Part shown: in pieces, positions 18,792-27,394 of the stretch
Position numbering within the stretch: position 1 is the first letter of the stretch
Layout of the letters: the number at the start of each line of letters is the position of its first letter
NCBI GenBank assembly: GCA_038141425.1
Contig: JAYQIC010000010.1
Coordinates: 434,001 to 498,000 of the forward strand
DNA length: 64,000 nucleotides
Reading direction: 5' to 3'
From: UBA7985 sp038141425
GTDB lineage: Bacteria > Pseudomonadota > Alphaproteobacteria > UBA7985
The notes under the pieces: generated by a model
What the model saw: only the letters and a program-made list of their open reading frames with translations
Told to the model about the DNA's origin: nothing
Databases searched by the model: none
Translations under genes and position numbers: made by a program

Positions 18792-19596
18792 CTAGGCGGC
18801 CGAGGCCTCGACCACGATGCGCGGGCCGAAGATCTCACCAGAGTCGAAGGCACCGATTTGCGGCGATCTCCTCCTCCGGCGGTGACTCGCAGGACCACTT
18901 GCGAGACGGCTTCCAACCGCAGTCGCGCTTGAGCAACGCGCCGTATTCCGCCCGTTTCAGTGCAGCGATCGACGGATCGATGCAGGGCACGCCCATTTGA
19001 TCCTCGATCTTCTTGTGGAAGCCGACTTCCATGGTGCAGCCGAGGATGATGGATTCTGCATAGTCTTCCTCGACCGCCTGCCGCGCTGCGTTCATCAGCA
19101 GCGTGGCGGTGCGGTTGTGATCCTCCTGAAACTCCGTCACACCGAGTTCGACGTGGTAGAAGCCCGCGAGGCGGGCCCGGTGCCCGTGCTCGTGCACCGT
19201 CGACTGCATCTGGTTCACCCACTTGCGCCGGCCGACGATGATCCCGAAGCGGTTCGAGAGGCTCGCTGCGATCTCACAGGAGGCGACACAGGGCGCCGTA
19301 ACCACCATGTCGCCCGACACTTCCCGGGCGTCGTGCAAGGCGGTGTCGTAGAAGCACCCGATGGCCAGCGCGTCGAAGCCTTCGCGCGCTGCTGCCCGCG
19401 CCGCACGGATGATCCCGGCGGTTACGATGCCCTCGTAGCTGCGGTACTCGATGTGCGAGAACTTGCCGATGCTGTCATGGAAGGAGCACACGTGCACTTC
19501 CGTCCCCGGCAGTTTGTTCTCGGCTGCCATCTCAGCGAAAATCTCATCATGACCCCCGTAGTGAGCGACGGGGCTCAGGTACATGATCTTAACCAC
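18792..19596 (-). CDS. Aspartate/glutamate (hydantoin) racemase family protein, frameshift near the C-terminus
   Basis: Cofactor-independent racemase family. Two cysteines expected to act as the acid/base pair appear in 'DALAIGCFYDTALHDAREV' and 'ESIILGCTMEVGFHKKIED'. In HyuA/HyuB operons these enzymes interconvert hydantoin or amino-acid enantiomers. As written the frame ends at 18835 with an unconserved tail; one extra A in 'GCAAATC' near 18856 is the cause, and correcting it gives the tail 'IGAFDSGEIFGPRIVVEASAA' ending at TAG 18792-18794, about 267 residues. The start ATG at 19596 follows HyuB by 27 bases. Confidence 0.85.
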
Positions 19597-19623
19597 AAGT
19601 CTTCTCCTGTTTAGCCATCAATA

Positions 19624-21267
19624 TCAGTCGTTTAACGCATAGATCTCCCGTGCATCCTCCTCGGAGACGAGGCCGTTCTTGACGTCTTCCCGGACGGCAT
19701 CGCGCGAGCGCTGCTTGGGGTCGCCATAGCCTGCGCCGCTGGAGGTGATCACGCGGATGACGTCATCGGTGGTCACGCTCAGGCCGGAGACGAAGGAATA
19801 GGTCTCCTTGCCTTCGGGTTTGATCACTTCGATGAAGTTGCCCGAGCCTTCCTCGCCGCCTTCCAGCGACCAGGGCTTGATCCGTGAGCGGGTGTAGCCC
19901 GCCGTAACAAAGCCGTTTTCGGTACGGATCCGGTACTCGAGGATCAGACCACGGCCGCCGGTGTACTCCCCGGCCCCACCCGAAGCGGTGTTGAGCGCCA
20001 TGCGGTCAACATAAAGCCCGTTGCGCGCCTCAGAGATTTCCGCAGGCGTATTGTAGGTCTCCCCGTGGAAGCCGGAGAAGATGCACGGATTGCCGTCCTG
20101 CCCCTCCCAGGCACCCCAACCACCGATCTGTGGCTCGATGATGGTGTACTGACGCCCGGTATCCGGATGAATGCCGCCGATAAACGTACCGCAGATCGAG
20201 CTGAAATTGCCCGCTGGCAGGCGCTCGGGGATGTGCGGCGCCAGACAGCGCCAGATCAGGTCGTAGACCCGCACTTCGGTCTCGAAGTAGAAGCCGATCG
20301 CAGCCGGTTCCTTGGCGTGAAAGATCGTTCCCTCTCGGGTCAGCACCTTCAACGGCCGAAATGAGCCTTCGTTCGCCGGTGTGTCCGGGTCGGTCAGCGA
20401 CTTGAATACCATCTGCGCGCAGACAATCACCCCATCACGTGAGGCGTTGGTACAGGCCGGATCCTGATCCGGATTGTCCCGAAGATCGACCACAAACTCA
20501 TCATCGCTGATGGTGACCTTGACGTTGTAGATGCGGCCGTCGTCCTGCTCTTCGGCCAGCTCGAAGGTGCCCTGAGGCAGCTTGGCCAGCTCCGCCAGCG
20601 CGGTTTTCTCGCCGAAGTCCATGAAGCTGGAGATCGCCTCGCTGAAGGTCTCCTGACCGTACTTCTCGGCCAACCCCTCCAATCGATTGGCCCCGATCCG
20701 GACACTGGCAATCGCCGCCCAGACATCGCCGAGCAGGAAGTCCGGCATCCGCGAGTTGGTGGTGATGATGTCCATCACTGACTGATCCAGCTCGCCCTGA
20801 TTGATCAGCTTGATTGCCGGCAGGCGCAGGCCTTCCTGAAAGATCTCGGTGGCTTCCCCGGACAGCGAGCCCGGCGCCATGCCGCCCACGTCGGAGTTGT
20901 GGGCGATGTTCGCGGTCCACGCGATCAGCTTACCCCCGGAGAACACCGGCATGGCCAGCACCAGATCGTTGAGGTGCGTAACCCCGCCGTGCCAAGGGTC
21001 GTTGGTAATAAAGACATCGCCGGGATGGATTTTGTCGTGCTTGGACAGGATGAACTTCACCGACTTGTCGAGCACTCCGACGAAGGCCGGGATACCGGCG
21101 CCCGAGGATGCCAGCCTTCCGTCGGCATCGGTAATGCCCGTGCCCATGTCGAGCACCTCGTAGATGATCGATGACATGGCGGTCTTCCGCATGGCGGCGA
21201 ACATCTCGTCCGCTGCGGCCTGAAGCGCGTTCTGGATAATCTCCAGGGTGATAGGATCACTCTTCAT
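19624..21267 (-). CDS. hyuB: Hydantoinase B/oxoprolinase family protein (HyuB)
   Basis: The intact HyuB-type subunit, 547 residues, encoded three bases after HyuA. It has 'LEIIQNALQAAADEMFAAMRK', 'NDPWHGGVTHLNDLVLAMPVF', 'GGMAPGSLSGEATEIFQEGLR', 'PDTGRQYTIIEPQIGGWGAWEG' and the closing 'VTTDDVIRVITSSGAGYGDPKQR', all characteristic. Together HyuA and HyuB form an ATP-dependent amidohydrolase acting on a cyclic amide such as hydantoin, N-methylhydantoin or 5-oxoproline; the exact substrate cannot be read from the sequence. The neighbouring racemase and peptide-type importer fit a catabolic operon for an imported compound. Confidence 0.92.
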   Translation of the reverse strand: MKSDPITLEIIQNALQAAADEMFAAMRKTAMSSIIYEVLDMGTGITDADGRLASSGAGIPAFVGVLDKSVKFILSKHDKIHPGDVFITNDPWHGGVTHLNDLVLAMPVFSGGKLIAWTANIAHNSDVGGMAPGSLSGEATEIFQEGLRLPAIKLINQGELDQSVMDIITTNSRMPDFLLGDVWAAIASVRIGANRLEGLAEKYGQETFSEAISSFMDFGEKTALAELAKLPQGTFELAEEQDDGRIYNVKVTISDDEFVVDLRDNPDQDPACTNASRDGVIVCAQMVFKSLTDPDTPANEGSFRPLKVLTREGTIFHAKEPAAIGFYFETEVRVYDLIWRCLAPHIPERLPAGNFSSICGTFIGGIHPDTGRQYTIIEPQIGGWGAWEGQDGNPCIFSGFHGETYNTPAEISEARNGLYVDRMALNTASGGAGEYTGGRGLILEYRIRTENGFVTAGYTRSRIKPWSLEGGEEGSGNFIEVIKPEGKETYSFVSGLSVTTDDVIRVITSSGAGYGDPKQRSRDAVREDVKNGLVSEEDAREIYALND

Positions 21268-21270
21268 GGG

Positions 21271-23331
21271 TCAGCCTCCGATTTCGATGTGGATATTGCG
21301 GTACTGGTCGACCGAGACCCGGTTGCCCGGATGGATCACGACGGTCGAACCGCTGTCTTCGATGATCGCCGGGCCGGTAAAGGCATTACCCGGCAGCAAC
21401 TTATCGCCGTCGTAGATTGCGGCGCTGTGCACGCCCTCGAGCGCGTAGTTGACGTCACGGTGGCCCTTGAGCGCGGCTGAAGGGTCTTCGGACGCCATGT
21501 CGTGGGGCACCATTTCCAGCTTACCGACCTCGGCACGGACGACGAGGTGGATAGCCACCATCTCGACCGGCGAGTCCAGCCGGTAGGTGTATTCCTTCTC
21601 ATAGAGCCCGTGGAAGTCCTCGACGATCTTCTGCAGCGACGCGTCGGTGATGCTGCCGTCCAGCGGCACTTCGGTGGTGTGCTCCTGGTTCTGGTAGCGG
21701 AACTTGCCGTAGCGGATGAAAGACAACTGCTCGGGCTTGACGCCTTCGGCTTCGAAGGTCGCCTGCGCCTTGCCCTCGGCCTCGGCGAAGATGGCCTCGA
21801 TCCGTGCACCGGCGCCCTCGTCCAGCTCGGTCAGCTGGGTGACGAAGTAGTCGCGGCGCAGGTCGGACATCATCATGCCCCAGGCTGAGAACACGCTGGC
21901 CGCAGCCGGTACCACGACCTTCTTGACCATCAGCTCCTGCCCCAGCGCAACGGCGTGCATGGCCCCGCCGCCGCCGAAGGCGAGCAGGGTGAAATCACGG
22001 GTGTCGTAGCCGCGGTTGAGGCTCACCAGTTTGAGCGCGTTGACCATGTTGCTGTTGGCGATGCGGACAATGCCCTGCGCAGCTTCGGTGGTGCTGACGC
22101 CGAGCTTGTCGCCCAGCGCCTGCAGCGCCGTCTCCGCTGCCGTCATATCGGCATCGATCTCGCCGCCACAGAAGTAGTCGCGGTTGATCCGCCCCAGCCA
22201 CAGATTGGCGTCGGTCGTGGTCGGTTCATCGCCACCCTTGCCGTAGGCTGCCGGTCCGGGGAGAGCACCAGCCGACTGCGGGCCGACGTGCAGCTTGCCG
22301 AAATCATCGACCCAGGCGATGGAACCACCGCCATTGCCGATTTCGACGAGATCCACCACCGGCACCATGATCGGGTAACCAGCCGACTTGCGGCTGCGCT
22401 CGATCCAGTAGTCGGTCATGATCCGCACTTCACCGCCTTCGATCAGGGAGCACTTGGCCGTGGTCCCGCCGATATCGAGCGCAAGGATGTTGGGCTCGTC
22501 GATGAGCTTGCCCAGCTCTGCCGCGCCCCAGAAGCCCGACGCCGGGCCACTCTCGACCATGGTGATCGGAATTTCGGAAGTCGCCTGCAGGCTGTCGACC
22601 CCACAGTTCGACTGCATGATATAGGGGCTGTTCTTCGCCCCCTTCTCACGCAGCACCGCGTCCAGCCGACCCAGGTAGCGCGCCGCGACCGGCTGCACGT
22701 AGGCGGAAAGCACGGCCGTGTTGGTCCGCTCATACTCGCGCCATTCGCGGGTGATCTGATGACTGGCCACCGCAGAGACGCCCGGCCAGAGCGCGCGCAC
22801 CTGCGCCAGCACCTCTTCCTCGTGGGCCGTATTTGCGTAGGCATGGAGCAGGCAGATCGCCACGGCCTCGACGCCCTCAGCCTTGAAGCCCTCGATGATC
22901 GCAGGCAGGCCGGCGAGGTCCAGCGGCTGTCGCTCTGCGCCCTTGTAGGTCATCCGGCCCGGCACCTCGGCGCGCAGGTGGCGCGGGACAAAGGTCTCTG
23001 GCTTGAGATAGTGCAGGTTGAAGAAATCCGGGCGGTTGCCGCGGGCGATTTCCAGCGTATCGCGGAAGCCTTCGGTGGTGATCAGCCCGACCTTGACGCC
23101 CTTGCGCTCGGTCAGGGCGTTGATCACAACCGTGGTCCCGTGGGCCATGAAGTCGATGGTCGACGGGTCGATCCCGCACTTCTCCAGCACCTTGATCACG
23201 CCGGTTTCGTAGTCCGGCGGGGTGGTGTCCGACTTGGCGGAGCTGATCCGGACCCCGTCCGGGCCGCTTTCGAAGGCGACCAGATCGGTGAAGGTTCCCC
23301 CGACATCGGTCGCAACGCGCAACGTTTTCAT
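21271..23331 (-). CDS. hyuA: Hydantoinase/oxoprolinase ATPase subunit (HyuA)
   Basis: A 686-residue HyuA-type subunit with an actin-like ATPase fold. The phosphate-binding motif opens the protein (TDVGGTFTDLV); 'FMAHGTTVVINALTERKG', 'ESGPASGFWGAAELG', 'ILALDIGGTTAKCSLIEGG', 'VVDLVEIGNGGGSIAWVD' and 'GVKPEQLSFIRYGKFRYQNQ' follow as in the family. The true start is ATG at 23331, five bases after the restored GAF stop; the frame stays open upstream only because the GAF gene carries a frameshift. It precedes hyuB by three bases and is likely translationally coupled. Confidence 0.92.
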   Translation of the reverse strand: MKTLRVATDVGGTFTDLVAFESGPDGVRISSAKSDTTPPDYETGVIKVLEKCGIDPSTIDFMAHGTTVVINALTERKGVKVGLITTEGFRDTLEIARGNRPDFFNLHYLKPETFVPRHLRAEVPGRMTYKGAERQPLDLAGLPAIIEGFKAEGVEAVAICLLHAYANTAHEEEVLAQVRALWPGVSAVASHQITREWREYERTNTAVLSAYVQPVAARYLGRLDAVLREKGAKNSPYIMQSNCGVDSLQATSEIPITMVESGPASGFWGAAELGKLIDEPNILALDIGGTTAKCSLIEGGEVRIMTDYWIERSRKSAGYPIMVPVVDLVEIGNGGGSIAWVDDFGKLHVGPQSAGALPGPAAYGKGGDEPTTTDANLWLGRINRDYFCGGEIDADMTAAETALQALGDKLGVSTTEAAQGIVRIANSNMVNALKLVSLNRGYDTRDFTLLAFGGGGAMHAVALGQELMVKKVVVPAAASVFSAWGMMMSDLRRDYFVTQLTELDEGAGARIEAIFAEAEGKAQATFEAEGVKPEQLSFIRYGKFRYQNQEHTTEVPLDGSITDASLQKIVEDFHGLYEKEYTYRLDSPVEMVAIHLVVRAEVGKLEMVPHDMASEDPSAALKGHRDVNYALEGVHSAAIYDGDKLLPGNAFTGPAIIEDSGSTVVIHPGNRVSVDQYRNIHIEIGG

Positions 23332-23336
23332 CGATC

Positions 23337-23815
23337 TCATTCCTCTGCTTGTTGTGCCATCAGGAAGGCTAGCGCGCCGGGCAGCTTCAGGGGCCTCGGA
23401 CGCGGCGACCCGCTCAGGTGTGTAATGTCCGGCGACGTTCAGGCAGTTGAGCGTGCCAACCACCTGCCCCCGGATGTTGATGGGGACGTTCATGACGCTT
23501 TCGCAGCCCAGCGACTGGATCAGCTCGTGGTCCCCGAAGACTTCGGCGATTTCCTCGATCGTGTTGGCGACAAAGGTCTGCTCACGCTCTTCAACAATCT
23601 CCGTCCACTTGTTCGGCTCCATCTGCTTCTCGCCCCCGGCGGGATAGGCCTCGGGCATGTTGGAGAAGATACGTTCGGCCACGCCCTTCTCGCGGTTTAG
23701 CCGCATGATGGTGAACAGCGTCACCCCGACCGCTATCGTTCACGGCCTGGTGGATCGCTTCGAAGATGGCCACCGGTTGATCGGCGTCCGCCATGGCTTT
23801 GGTCAAATCAGTCAT
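23337..23815 (-). CDS. GAF domain protein of the hydantoinase operon, two frameshifts
   Basis: A single small GAF domain of about 158 residues. In order: 'MTDLTKAMADADQPVAIFEAIHQAVND', then 'GVTLFTIMRLNREKGVAERIFSN', 'FVANTIEEIAEVFGDHELIQSLGCESVMNVPI' and 'GTLNCLNVAGHYTPERVA'. One extra G near 23730 and one extra C in a CCCC run (plus-strand GGGG 23390-23393) break the frame; correcting the second gives the ending 'ALKLPGALAFLMAQQAEE' and a TGA at 23337-23339, just before HyuA. GAF domains bind small ligands; standalone versions occur next to hydantoinase genes, but their job is not established. It overlaps the upstream ABC ATPase gene by eight bases. Confidence 0.75.
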
Positions 23816-24608
23816 TTGCCCTCCCCAGCTTATCTCGGAGTTGTACTTCGGTTTGGTCGACGACCGGCACAGCCCGGATCAGGTTCCGGGTGTAGTCGTG
23901 CTGTGGATCGTCAAAGATTGCCGTGGTCTCTCCCATCTCCACGATCTGCCCTTCCTTGAGCACCACGCAGCGGTCGGCGATGTTCCGAACCACGGCGAGG
24001 TCGTGGGTGATGAAGACGTAAGTCAACTTCTTCGCGGCCCGGAGTTCGTTGAGCAGGCGCAGCACCCGCGCCTGCACCAGCACGTCCAGCGCGGATGTCG
24101 GCTCGTCCAGCACCACGAGGCTCGGCTCCACCGCCAGCGCGCGGGCGATACCGACCCGCTGGCGTTGCCCGCCGGAGAGCGCGCCGGGCGGCCGCCGCGC
24201 CAGCTCGGGCTCAAGCCCCACGGCTTCGAGCGCAGCTTCGACTGCAGCCTTGCGCGCTGCGCGTTCCCCGATGCGGTAGGTGTCCAGCCCCAGGCGCACC
24301 GACGCACCGACGGTACGCTTGGCGTTCAGCGCCGAGAGTGGGTTTTGCTGCACGAACTGGATCTGACGCCGCAGCTCCGGCGGGCGGCGGGCTGGCAGGG
24401 CGCTGTCGCGGAAGTGGATTTCGCCCGATGTCGTCCCAAGCAGGCCGAGGATCATATTGGCCAGCGTGGTCTTGCCCGAGCCGCTCTCACCTACGATGGC
24501 GAGGCATTCGCCTTCGCGCACGTCGAAGGAGACATCGCGGACCGCGTGCACCTCGCTCTGGTTGACCCGGAAGGTCTTGGTAACGTTCTTGAGCGCCAGC
24601 AGGGTCAT
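23808..24608 (-). CDS. Peptide/nickel-type ABC transporter ATP-binding protein (DppF-like)
   Basis: A 266-residue ATPase of the oligopeptide/dipeptide importer class. Walker A is 'GESGSGKTTLA' (about residue 40), the signature is 'LSGGQRQRVGIARAL' and Walker B 'LVVLDEPTSALD', with the switch histidine in 'FITHDLAVV'. It forms the heteromeric ATPase pair with the gene directly upstream (4-base overlap) and drives the permeases at 25468-27326. The C-terminal extension expected for this class, 'HDYTRNLIRAVPVVDQ', is present. Confidence 0.93.
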   Translation of the reverse strand: MTLLALKNVTKTFRVNQSEVHAVRDVSFDVREGECLAIVGESGSGKTTLANMILGLLGTTSGEIHFRDSALPARRPPELRRQIQFVQQNPLSALNAKRTVGASVRLGLDTYRIGERAARKAAVEAALEAVGLEPELARRPPGALSGGQRQRVGIARALAVEPSLVVLDEPTSALDVLVQARVLRLLNELRAAKKLTYVFITHDLAVVRNIADRCVVLKEGQIVEMGETTAIFDDPQHDYTRNLIRAVPVVDQTEVQLRDKLGRAND

Positions 24609-25471
24609 GATCCACCCCCATGGCTGATGCGGGGCGCATCGAAGCTGTCGCTGCGCTCGGGGATGTCGGGCAGGCCCGTTCCGGTGATCCGCGGCACCGC
24701 CGCCATCAGCGCGCGGGTGTAAGCGTGGCGGGGGTCGGCGAAGATCGCTTCGGTTGGCCCGTCTTCGACGATACGCCCGCGGTAGATGACGTAGACCCGG
24801 TCGGCGAACTCGCGCACGACGCCGAGGTTGTGGGAAATGAAGAACACCGCCGCCTGATGCTCGTCGGTCAGCTGGCGCATGAGCTGCAGGGTCTGCGCCT
24901 GCACCGTCACGTCCAGCGCTGTCCCCGGCTCGTCAGCGATCAGTAGCTTGGGCTTGTTCACCAGCGCCATGGCGATCATCACCCGCTGGTTCATGCCGCC
25001 GGAGAGCTGGAAGGGATAGCTCGCCAGGACCCGCTCGACGTCAGGGATCGCGGTTTCGGCCAGCGCCTCCCCCGCGATGCGCACGCAGTCTTCGCGGCTG
25101 GCGCCGGGGCTGCGGCGTCGGATGACCTCGGCGAACTGGCGTTCGATGATAAAGGTCGGGTTGAGCGACGAGGTCGGGTCCTGAAAGATCATCGAAATCT
25201 CAGTGCCGCGATTGGCTGCGAACTGCTGGCGGCTGAAGCTGCGCATGTCTTCGCCCTCGAAGCGGACTTCGCCATCGATGCGGGCGGACGAGAGCTCCTG
25301 CAGCAGCCCCAGCACAATGCGCGCGGTCACCGACTTGCCCGAACCGCTTTCGCCGACCAGCGCCACCTTCTCCCCGGGCGCAATATCCAGTGAAATACCG
25401 TGCAGCACCTCGGTCACGCCGTGGATGCCGCGGAAGGACAGCGACACATCGCGGAAGGAGAGCAGGCTCAT
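24605..25471 (-). CDS. Peptide/nickel-type ABC transporter ATP-binding protein (DppD-like)
   Basis: A 288-residue ATPase partner of the DppF-like protein. Walker A 'GESGSGKSVTARIVLG', signature 'LSGGMNQRVMIAMAL' and Walker B 'LLIADEPGTALDVTVQ' are present; the residue after DEP is Gly where Thr is usual, a mild variation. 'DPRHAYTRALMAAVPRI' near the end is the class-specific tail. It overlaps by four bases both the permease gene upstream and the second ATPase gene downstream, so the importer genes are tightly coupled. Confidence 0.93.
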   Translation of the reverse strand: MSLLSFRDVSLSFRGIHGVTEVLHGISLDIAPGEKVALVGESGSGKSVTARIVLGLLQELSSARIDGEVRFEGEDMRSFSRQQFAANRGTEISMIFQDPTSSLNPTFIIERQFAEVIRRRSPGASREDCVRIAGEALAETAIPDVERVLASYPFQLSGGMNQRVMIAMALVNKPKLLIADEPGTALDVTVQAQTLQLMRQLTDEHQAAVFFISHNLGVVREFADRVYVIYRGRIVEDGPTEAIFADPRHAYTRALMAAVPRITGTGLPDIPERSDSFDAPRISHGGGS

Positions 25472-26301
25472 GCCTGACCCTCCAGCGCTTCGCGCAGGCC
25501 GTCACCGAGCAGATTGAAGCCGAACACGGCCACGAGGATCGACAGGCCGGGGAAGACCGTCAGCCACCAGCTGTCCGGTAGGTAGCGCGCGCCTTCAGCG
25601 ACCATCGAGCCCAGATCCGGGGTCGGCGGCTGTACGCCCAGCCCGAGGAAGCTCAGCGACGACGCGATGATGATGACGAAGCCCATATCCAGCGTCATCT
25701 TGGTGATGATCGCAGGCAGGCAGTTGGGCAGGATCTCGCGGAAGATGATGTGCCAGGTCGAGGCGCCGATCACCTCGGCGGCGACAACGTAGCCCTCTTC
25801 CCGCTCGCCGCGCGCGATGGAATAGACCAGCCGCGCGTACCAGGGCCACCACATGAGCGTCACCGCCAGCATGGCGTTGGTCAGCGTCGGCTCCAGCACC
25901 CCCATCATCGCGATGGCCAGCACCAGCGGCGGGATCGACAGGAAGATATCGACGATGCGCATCAGCACGATCTCGACCCACCCGCCCCGGTAGCCCGCGA
26001 TCAGGCCGAAGACGGTGCCGATCGGCGTGGCGATGGCGAGCACGATCACCCCCAGCACCAGTGAAATCTGGTAGCCGTACATGATCCGGCTGAGGATATC
26101 CCGGCCAACCAGGTCCGTGCCCATCAGGTTATTGAGCGAGGGCGCGCGGTTGTTGTTCAGAAAGTCCACCACCGCACCGTTGTGGTCCGGATAGGGCGCG
26201 ATCCACGGCGCCAGCAGCGCCGAGAGCACCACGATCGCCACAAGGATCAGCCCCAGCAGGCTCATCGGGTTGCGGACGATGATCCGGAGCGCGCGCATCA
26301 C
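25468..26301 (-). CDS. Peptide-type ABC transporter permease (DppC-like)
   Basis: A 277-residue inner-membrane permease with about six membrane helices. 'PYPDHNGAVVDFLNNNRAPS', 'GTDLVGRDILSRIMYGYQISL' and the coupling loop 'EEGYVVAAEVIGASTWHIIFREILPNCLPAI' are characteristic of DppC/OppC. It forms the channel with the DppB-like protein encoded upstream (4-base overlap). Confidence 0.93.
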   Translation of the reverse strand: MMRALRIIVRNPMSLLGLILVAIVVLSALLAPWIAPYPDHNGAVVDFLNNNRAPSLNNLMGTDLVGRDILSRIMYGYQISLVLGVIVLAIATPIGTVFGLIAGYRGGWVEIVLMRIVDIFLSIPPLVLAIAMMGVLEPTLTNAMLAVTLMWWPWYARLVYSIARGEREEGYVVAAEVIGASTWHIIFREILPNCLPAIITKMTLDMGFVIIIASSLSFLGLGVQPPTPDLGSMVAEGARYLPDSWWLTVFPGLSILVAVFGFNLLGDGLREALEGQA

Positions 26302-27326
26302 GACTGTACCCGCGTGGAGTGCCGGATGCGCGGGTTCAGCACCGCGATCAGCAGGTCGACAATGATGTTCACGATCAGGAAGGTCAGCGCGATGATCAGC
26401 ACCGTACCCATGATCGCGTTCAGATCCTTGCGCAGGATGACATTGACCCCATAACGGCTCAGCCCCGGCCAGGCGAAGACCGCCTCGACCAGAAAGGCGT
26501 TGCCGAGCATGGCGGCGAAGTCGAGCCCAATGATGGTCAGTGACGGGATCAGCGACGGCTTGAAGGCGTAGATGCGCGCGATCCGGTGCGGGAAGAAGCC
26601 GTAGGCCTGCGCCATTTCGATGTAGGGCTTTTCGTAGGTCTCGACCATGTTGGCGCGGGTCAGTCGCGCCGCCTGCCCGATGCCCGAGAGCGCCAGCGCC
26701 ACCGCGGGCAGGATCAGGTGGTGCCAGACGTCGAGGAAGGCTGCAAAATTGCCGGCGATCAGTGTATCGATGGTCAGAAAGCCCGTGACCCGCTCGATTT
26801 CATAGATGTCAGAGAGCCGCCCCGCGATGGGGAACAGCGGCAGGTAGTAGGCGAACAGCAGCATCAGAATCACCGCCCAGACAAAGCTGGGGGCGGACAC
26901 CGTCAGCAAAGCCAGCGCCCGCACGAGGTGGTCGGGCCACTTGTTGCGGAAGCGGGCAGCAAGGATGCCCAGCGGCAGCCCGAGACCCACCATGATCACC
27001 CCAGCAAGGAACACCAGCTCCAGCGTGGCGGGCAGGAATTGCGCGATATCAAGCGTGACGGGTCGGTTGGTATAGAGCGACGTGCCGAGGTCACCGCTGA
27101 CCAGATCTTTGATGAAGAACCCGTACTGGATGACGATGTTTTCATCGAGGTGCATTTCACCGCGGAGCTTGGCGATCTGCTCGGCGGTGGCGTTGGGGCC
27201 CAGCGCGATCCGTGCCGGATCACCCGGTATGATCCGGGCAATGGCAAAAATCAGCATCGACACGCCGATCAGAACGACGACCGAAATGCCAATTCTACGG
27301 ACAAGAATGCCGGCAAGCTGGGACAT
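26298..27326 (-). CDS. Peptide-type ABC transporter permease (DppB-like)
   Basis: A 342-residue inner-membrane permease. It starts with the usual 'LVRRIGISVVVLIGVSMLIFAIARIIPGDPAR' and carries 'QYGFFIKDLVSGDLGTS' and the coupling loop 'TRANMVETYEKPYIEMAQAYGF', as in DppB/OppB. The gene lies 68 bases after the binding-protein gene; that gap contains a perfect hairpin, which may set the ratio of binding protein to permease mRNA. Confidence 0.93.
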   Translation of the reverse strand: MSQLAGILVRRIGISVVVLIGVSMLIFAIARIIPGDPARIALGPNATAEQIAKLRGEMHLDENIVIQYGFFIKDLVSGDLGTSLYTNRPVTLDIAQFLPATLELVFLAGVIMVGLGLPLGILAARFRNKWPDHLVRALALLTVSAPSFVWAVILMLLFAYYLPLFPIAGRLSDIYEIERVTGFLTIDTLIAGNFAAFLDVWHHLILPAVALALSGIGQAARLTRANMVETYEKPYIEMAQAYGFFPHRIARIYAFKPSLIPSLTIIGLDFAAMLGNAFLVEAVFAWPGLSRYGVNVILRKDLNAIMGTVLIIALTFLIVNIIVDLLIAVLNPRIRHSTRVQS

Positions 27327-27345
27327 AAAACACCCTGAAAAGAGT

Positions 27346-27374
27346 GAGGTGGGCTGAGACTTTCAGCCCACCTC
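27346..27374 (-). promoter_or_regulatory. Perfect 12-bp hairpin between binding-protein and permease genes
   Basis: GAGGTGGGCTGA at 27346-27357 pairs without mismatch with TCAGCCCACCTC at 27363-27374 around a five-base loop. On the transcribed strand it lies 21 bases after the binding-protein stop and is followed by CTCTTTTC. It could be a partial terminator or an mRNA-protecting stem that keeps binding-protein expression above that of the permease. Confidence 0.75.
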
Positions 27375-27394
27375 GCCGATGAACAATCCGGGGA

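Noticed and set aside
21955..23700. A 581-codon plus-strand frame opposite HyuA
   Set aside because: Antisense shadow of the conserved hyuA frame; many Arg, His and Gln and no recognisable motif.
21271..23724. A continuous 817-codon frame that looks like a GAF-HyuA fusion protein
   Set aside because: The frame stays open only because an extra C at 23390-23393 removes the GAF stop; correcting it gives a typical GAF ending, a TGA at 23337-23339 and a normal HyuA start at 23331.
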